In this document: positions 56,671-59,470 of the stretch, piece after piece
Layout of the letters: every line of letters starts with the position of its first letter
Position numbering within the stretch: the first letter of the stretch is position 1
DNA from: Rhodanobacter sp.
GTDB taxonomy: Bacteria > Pseudomonadota > Gammaproteobacteria > Xanthomonadales > Rhodanobacteraceae
Direction: 5' to 3'
Assembly (NCBI GenBank): GCA_030148505.1
Contig: JASBTI010000006.1
Span: 1-59,470, forward strand
Length of the DNA: 59,470 nucleotides
The notes under the pieces: generated by a model
Told to the model about the DNA's origin: nothing
Database searches by the model: none
What the model saw: only the letters and a program-made list of their open reading frames with translations
Translations under genes and position numbers: made by a program

Positions 56671-56675
56671 CTAAC
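56671..56675 (-). other. Half of an attC-like core site split by the IS5 element
   Basis: On the minus strand this is GTTAG. Its other part lies at 55484-55490 beyond the IS. Removing the IS and one copy of the CTAA duplication rebuilds GTTAGGT, which fits the integron simple-site consensus GTTRRRY exactly, 21 bases upstream of the DUF7793-type gene. Confidence 0.45.
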
Positions 56676-56742
56676 GTCGCAGCTCAGGGGCGCGCTGCTT
56701 GCAGCACGGAGAGTTCCTCCGCAAAAGTCGGACACTGACCGG

Positions 56743-57455
56743 TTAGCCGCATTGGGCTTCGAACTCGATGGGAGAACGATAGCCCCGGGCAGAGTGTAAG
56801 CGCTTGTTGTTGTAGAAATCGATGTAGTTGCGCACGGCGGTTCGCAACGAACTTTCGGCGTTGAAGCACTGGCGGTGATACATGTTCGATTTCATCGACT
56901 TGCTCCACGACTCCATATGCGCGCTGTCGGTCATGCGATGCGGCCGGTTCACGCTCTGCACCAAGCCCGCCTTGACCAGCATCCGCTTGAAGTCGCTGGC
57001 CAGAACTCCACCCCACGATCACTGTGCAGCAACGTACCGGCTGGTGGTTTGCGTTGGCGCAACGCCGCCGCCAACGCCCGGCGCATCAGGTTGGCCGTGC
57101 CGGCAGCGCCCGACGGATTCGCCGTCGCGTCGCAGGCCGGCGTGGACCTGCGGGCTGCCGTAAGTTTGCCGGCCCTCGGCGTGCACGTGGCGAATGCCCT
57201 CAAGCAGTCGTGTATCGTCCTACGCACGCGCCGCTCAACAGTCGATCCCGCCACACGTAATAGCCGCTCATACTGACGCCGTACAGCCGGCACAACAGCC
57301 TCACCGGATGCTGCTCTTGCTGACGGATGAAGGCGAAGAGGTCGGCCTTGGAGTGGAAGTGAACGCAATCGCCTTTTTTAAAGAGGTCATGGTCGATCTT
57401 CAACTGCTCGTAAGCCTCCTTCACCCGGCGCGGCTTCTTCTTTCTCCGGCTCATA
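56743..57455 (-). pseudogene. Decayed IS3-family transposase OrfB (at least two frameshifts)
   Basis: Three minus-strand frames must be joined: KEAYEQLKIDHDLFKKG and HPVRLLCRLYGVSMSGYYVWRDR (near 57300-57430), then TYGSPQVHAGLRRDG-type sequence and [14 protein letters not shown] (near 57020), then [18 protein letters not shown] and [22 protein letters not shown] (56743-56900). This order is IS3 OrfB (HTH_21 then rve integrase). The sequence is broken and cannot make an active enzyme. Its 3' end is followed to about 56700 by probable IS terminal sequence (TGTCCGACTTTTGCGGAGG). Its 5' boundary lies inside the neighbouring reductase frame. Confidence 0.85.
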
Positions 57456-58031
57456 GGTAGCAATCGCAACACCGGTGGACGATATAACACAGTCTGTCAA
57501 CCGCAGCGCCAGCTTCATTTGTTCTGGAAAAAGGCGCCGACCGGTCCCGAGAACCAGTGGGTGGATCATCAGCAAGTATTCGTCAATCACGTCAGCCGAC
57601 AACAGGGTTTTAATCAGTTCCCCGCTACCCATGATTCCCAGCACACCGTTCGTTTGATTCCTGAGTGCCCGCACGACTTCCGGAACATCGCCGCGTAGCA
57701 GCGTCGAATTTGGCCATGGCAGAGCGTCCGTGAGGGTGGTCGACACGACATATTTTGGCGTCTGATTAAGCGCATCCTTAAATGGCCCCCCCACGCGGTT
57801 CCAGTGTCCTAGCAGGTCGTCGTAGGTCCGTCGTCCGAACAGCCATCCTGCCAATCCGCCCCCGGCTGCCATCCGCTGGCTCATCGCCTTGCCCATCTCG
57901 TCACCAGCAGTTGCGGACAAGTGAGCCCAACCACCATGCGCGAAATTGCCACGAGTATCCTCGTCCGGACGGCCCGGACCTTGCATCACCCCATCTAATG
58001 TCAGATGGTTTATAACAACGATTCGACCCAC
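57387..58031 (-). CDS. Dihydrofolate-reductase/RibD-type family protein with IS3-derived C-terminus
   Basis: A 214-residue protein. GTG start with a near-perfect GGAGG site ten bases before. N-terminal VGRIVVINHLTLDGVMQGPGRPDED is the RibD_C/YyaP-type dihydrofolate reductase-like entry, followed by LFGRRTYDDLLGHWN, KYVVSTTL and GSGELIKTLL (NADPH-binding). These relatives are not the classical Dfr antibiotic-resistance enzymes; activity unknown. Residues from about 193 (YEPEKEEAAPGEG...) are read from the IS3 remnant in another frame, so the native C-terminus was replaced. Located directly before an attC-like site in cassette fashion. Confidence 0.82.
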   Translation of the reverse strand: MGRIVVINHLTLDGVMQGPGRPDEDTRGNFAHGGWAHLSATAGDEMGKAMSQRMAAGGGLAGWLFGRRTYDDLLGHWNRVGGPFKDALNQTPKYVVSTTLTDALPWPNSTLLRGDVPEVVRALRNQTNGVLGIMGSGELIKTLLSADVIDEYLLMIHPLVLGTGRRLFPEQMKLALRLTDCVISSTGVAIATYEPEKEEAAPGEGGLRAVEDRP

Positions 58032-58066
58032 GGAAACCTCCTATGATCCAGTCAGACTGTTATGCT

Positions 58067-58130
58067 CCCTAACGCTCACATAAAGCGCGCGAGCGTCCGG
58101 CGACCTGAGGGAGCGAATTTAATGGGCTTG
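58067..58130 (-). other. attC-like integron recombination site (degenerate)
   Basis: On the minus strand it begins next to the stop of the gene ending at 58131, carries the inner GCTCCC motif shared with the site at 58532, and ends with GTTAGGG (58067-58073). Imperfect inverted similarity links CCTGAC...CATTAAA and CCTAACGCTCACATAAA, the cruciform-like shape of attC, but the inner repeat pairing is weaker than in the other site. Confidence 0.4.
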
Positions 58131-58388
58131 TCAGGCTTTCTCTTCACCTTCAAGCAGAGCCTTTAATGACTTTATAATTTCCGGCCAGGCACTGCTACGG
58201 GCAGCATAAACCTTGCTCGAAGGTTGGAAATTACGGTGGAGCACTACGATACGAGGAGTGGGGTCTGCCTCTTTTAAAATAATGCTTACCAATGACGGTA
58301 ATTCTTCTTGGAACTCGCCGAACATTGGCTTGAACGTGCGCTCCATGAGTCTATGGGGAACAATTTCGAGAAATTCCTGTTCGTCCAT
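58131..58388 (-). CDS. Hypothetical protein, candidate integron cassette gene
   Basis: An 85-residue acidic protein, MDEQEFLEIVPHRLMERTFKP..., with a C-terminal helix (WPEIIKSLKALLEGEEKA). AT-richer than the chromosome core, no signal peptide or membrane segment, no family recognised. Its stop codon abuts an attC-like site on one side, and another attC-like site lies upstream, the layout of a mobile gene cassette. The start is supported by a weak GTGAGA site. Confidence 0.5.
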   Translation of the reverse strand: MDEQEFLEIVPHRLMERTFKPMFGEFQEELPSLVSIILKEADPTPRIVVLHRNFQPSSKVYAARSSAWPEIIKSLKALLEGEEKA

Positions 58389-58531
58389 GATCTCACTGTC
58401 ACGGCGGAACAGATTACGAATCCTTTTGTCTACTAAGATCTATTCGCGTACCACCCCGGTATTTTCCTGTGATGTTCACGTTGGTCAAAGCGTCCCATAC
58501 GATGTATAACCCGAATAGGTACGGTTGATTT

Positions 58532-58599
58532 GCCTAACGACTAAGCTCCGGCAAGGCGCCGTGACAGCGGCGACTTCGGCGGGAGCGAATGGGTTGGCC
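58532..58599 (-). other. attC-like integron recombination site
   Basis: Sixty-eight bases with full attC architecture. The plus strand starts GCCTAAC (58532-58538) and ends GTTGGCC (58593-58599), imperfect inverted core sites. A six-base spacer (GACTAA, GAATGG) follows each, then inner GCTCC (58545-58549) and GGAGC (58582-58586), with a central CGCCG/CGGCG stem. The minus strand thus ends GTTAGGC, matching GTTRRRY. Confidence 0.6.
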
Positions 58600-58665
58600 T
58601 CATTTGATAAAGCCAAATATGAGCCATATACCTGAAATCAGAAATGCTATGTGCTGTACGGTCAC
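58600..58665 (-). CDS. Possible micro-ORF encoding a hydrophobic 21-residue peptide
   Basis: A GTG-started frame reads VTVQHIAFLISGIWLIFGFI, then Lys, a single membrane-helix peptide. Its stop codon touches the end of the attC-like site, as in gene cassettes. The open frame continues upstream into the IS3 remnant without a better start, so this may instead be the tail of a gene broken by the insertion. Weak evidence. Confidence 0.25.
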   Translation of the reverse strand: MTVQHIAFLISGIWLIFGFIK

Positions 58666-58684
58666 GCCTATGGCGCTATGACTA

Positions 58685-59041
58685 TGAATTGCCCCGGGTT
58701 TCGTGGAGGCTCCAACTCTTGAGAAGATGGAGCTATGAACAAGTCGAACAAGTTCTCACCTGAGGTCCGCGAGCGCGCTGTGCGTAGGGTGCAGGAGCAT
58801 TGTGGAGAGTATCCGTCGCTGTGGGCTGCTGTGGAGTCGATGGCGCCGAAGATCGGCTGTGTGCCGCAGACCTTGCTGGGCTGGGTGCAGCGGCAGGGTT
58901 CACCACCGACTGCTCGGACCCATCGGCTATACCCCGCCGGCAGAGGCTGAGGCAAACTACTACCGGCAACTCGCCCGCCCGCCCGCTGCCGTGGCGGCCT
59001 GACTTAAACCAAATGGCCTCCACGGAACCCGGGGCGATTCA
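58685..59041 (+). mobile_element. Internally deleted IS3-family element, 357 bases
   Basis: Long terminal inverted repeats begin TGAATTGCCCCGGGTTTCGT at the left and TGAATCGCCCCGGGTTCCGT (minus strand) at the right, two mismatches in 20, with the TG...CA tips of IS3 elements. The inside keeps only the beginning of orfA and the end of orfB. The flanks CTA and CTC could be a 3-base duplication with one change. The element could be moved only by a transposase supplied in trans. Confidence 0.82.
58735..58950 (+). pseudogene. IS3 OrfA fragment joined to deleted OrfB tail
   Basis: [20 protein letters not shown]... is a normal OrfA start (HTH_Tnp_1) up to about residue 54 (GWVQRQ), after which the frame becomes unrelated. 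In another frame, [20 protein letters not shown] (near 58920-58985) is the usual OrfB C-terminus. About 900 bases expected between the two are missing. No functional transposase can be made. Confidence 0.85.
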
Positions 59042-59042
59042 C

Positions 59043-59312
59043 TCAGTGAAGTATGCCCGTGGAGAGCCCGGAGGCGAAGCCGACGCACCAAAAGGCTGCC
59101 GCAACTAAGAGGGATCGCATGAAGCCGCGCGCATAGCGAGCCGCTGGCTCTGCACTGCAAAGCTTGCCCCACAACGTAACGTCCTGCATGCGAAAGTGTT
59201 TGGGTTGAGCCCTAGCAGCGAACAAGCGAAGCCAAAAGAAAAAGCCGACACAACATGACCCGAGAAAGGCCGCCGTAGAAATCCAAAAAATTGACCGGCC
59301 GAGAAGATGCAT
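59043..59312 (-). CDS. Small two-helix membrane protein, candidate cassette gene
   Basis: An 89-residue protein with two hydrophobic segments (about 9-29 and 68-86) separated by a basic loop. Its ATG lies a few bases after an attC-like GTTAGAG end, and its stop codon is within two bases of the tip of the deleted IS3 element, so the insertion may have altered its 3' end. The ribosome site is weak. No family recognised; small hydrophobic proteins are frequent integron cassette products. Confidence 0.4.
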   Translation of the reverse strand: MHLLGRSIFWISTAAFLGSCCVGFFFWLRLFAARAQPKHFRMQDVTLWGKLCSAEPAARYARGFMRSLLVAAAFWCVGFASGLSTGILH

Positions 59313-59317
59313 GTGGG

Positions 59318-59330
59318 CTCTAACGCTGGA
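59318..59330 (-). other. End of an attC-like site before the small membrane-protein gene
   Basis: The minus strand reads ...CTCCAGCGTTAGAG, resembling the L-R end of an attC site (GTTRRRY with the last base differing). The opposite half of the site was not found before the IS630 element, which may have displaced it. Confidence 0.3.
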
Positions 59331-59409
59331 GTTACTAAGAAGAACATAAGTAAGCGAACATTTACTCTCTGATGCTGTCCAAGGATAGGATGGGAATCAG
59401 GAGAGGAAA

Positions 59410-59470
59410 ATGCACGAGACCGATGGCAGAAAGTTGTCGCATGAGACGCTGGAGGCGATGCGCATCCGGG
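59410..59470 (+). CDS. IS630-family transposase, N-terminal fragment cut by the window edge
   Basis: Twenty codons, MHETDGRKLSHETLEAMRIR, match the usual N-terminal helix-turn-helix start of IS630-family transposases. An AGGAGAGG ribosome site is directly upstream. The IS boundary lies somewhere in 59345-59400 but cannot be fixed. Confidence 0.75.
   Translation, partial: MHETDGRKLSHETLEAMRIR

Overview
The window is a high-GC gammaproteobacterial chromosome segment. Gene content points to Xanthomonadales, most likely Rhodanobacteraceae (Rhodanobacter/Dyella-like): TonB-dependent receptor with a tryptophan-halogenase-like gene, GH144-like enzyme, zwf/tal/pgi/pgm cluster, hemC, prlC with a gamma carbonic anhydrase, rsmG and parAB. 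The genus is an inference. No rRNA, tRNA or CRISPR was seen.

Layout. 1-2.5 kb: an IS3 fragment at the edge, a PEP-CTERM exported protein with a sigma-54-like promoter, an orphan GyrI-like domain and a GNAT acetyltransferase. 2.7-11.5 kb: housekeeping genes (RimK-like ATP-grasp, aroE, gamma carbonic anhydrase, oligopeptidase A, cold-shock protein, exonuclease III, YecA-like, pirin). 11.9-22.2 kb: a minus-strand carbohydrate locus with LacI regulator, TonB receptor, tryptophan-halogenase-like protein, GH144-like enzyme and an ABC importer (binding lipoprotein and two permeases). The missing ATPase and a GH1 beta-glucosidase sit at 23.9-26.5 kb, between rsmG and parA-parB. Three copies of a LacI-type palindrome (TGTAAACG core) tie both blocks into one predicted regulon. 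28.5-34.6 kb: glycosyltransferase, DUF488, patatin and WYL regulator, DUF481, hemC and a Bax-inhibitor-1 protein. 34.7-40.5 kb: a complete tripartite RND efflux operon. 40.6-51.7 kb: central sugar metabolism (tkt; zwf-HAD-tal-pgi-pgm with 4-base overlaps and one REP palindrome), interrupted by three membrane-protein genes. 52.1-54.9 kb: small envelope and stress genes plus a cardiolipin synthase.

55.0-59.5 kb is an accessory region: a complete IS5 element with 4-base target duplication, a decayed IS3 transposase, an internally deleted IS3 element and the start of an IS630 transposase. Between them lie short minus-strand genes separated by sequences that look like integron attC recombination sites. 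One (58532-58599) has the full attC architecture, and the IS5 element has split another at its GTTAGGT core. I read this as the eroded remnant of a chromosomal integron cassette array. It is the most unusual structure here, with the LacI/halogenase/GH144 locus second.
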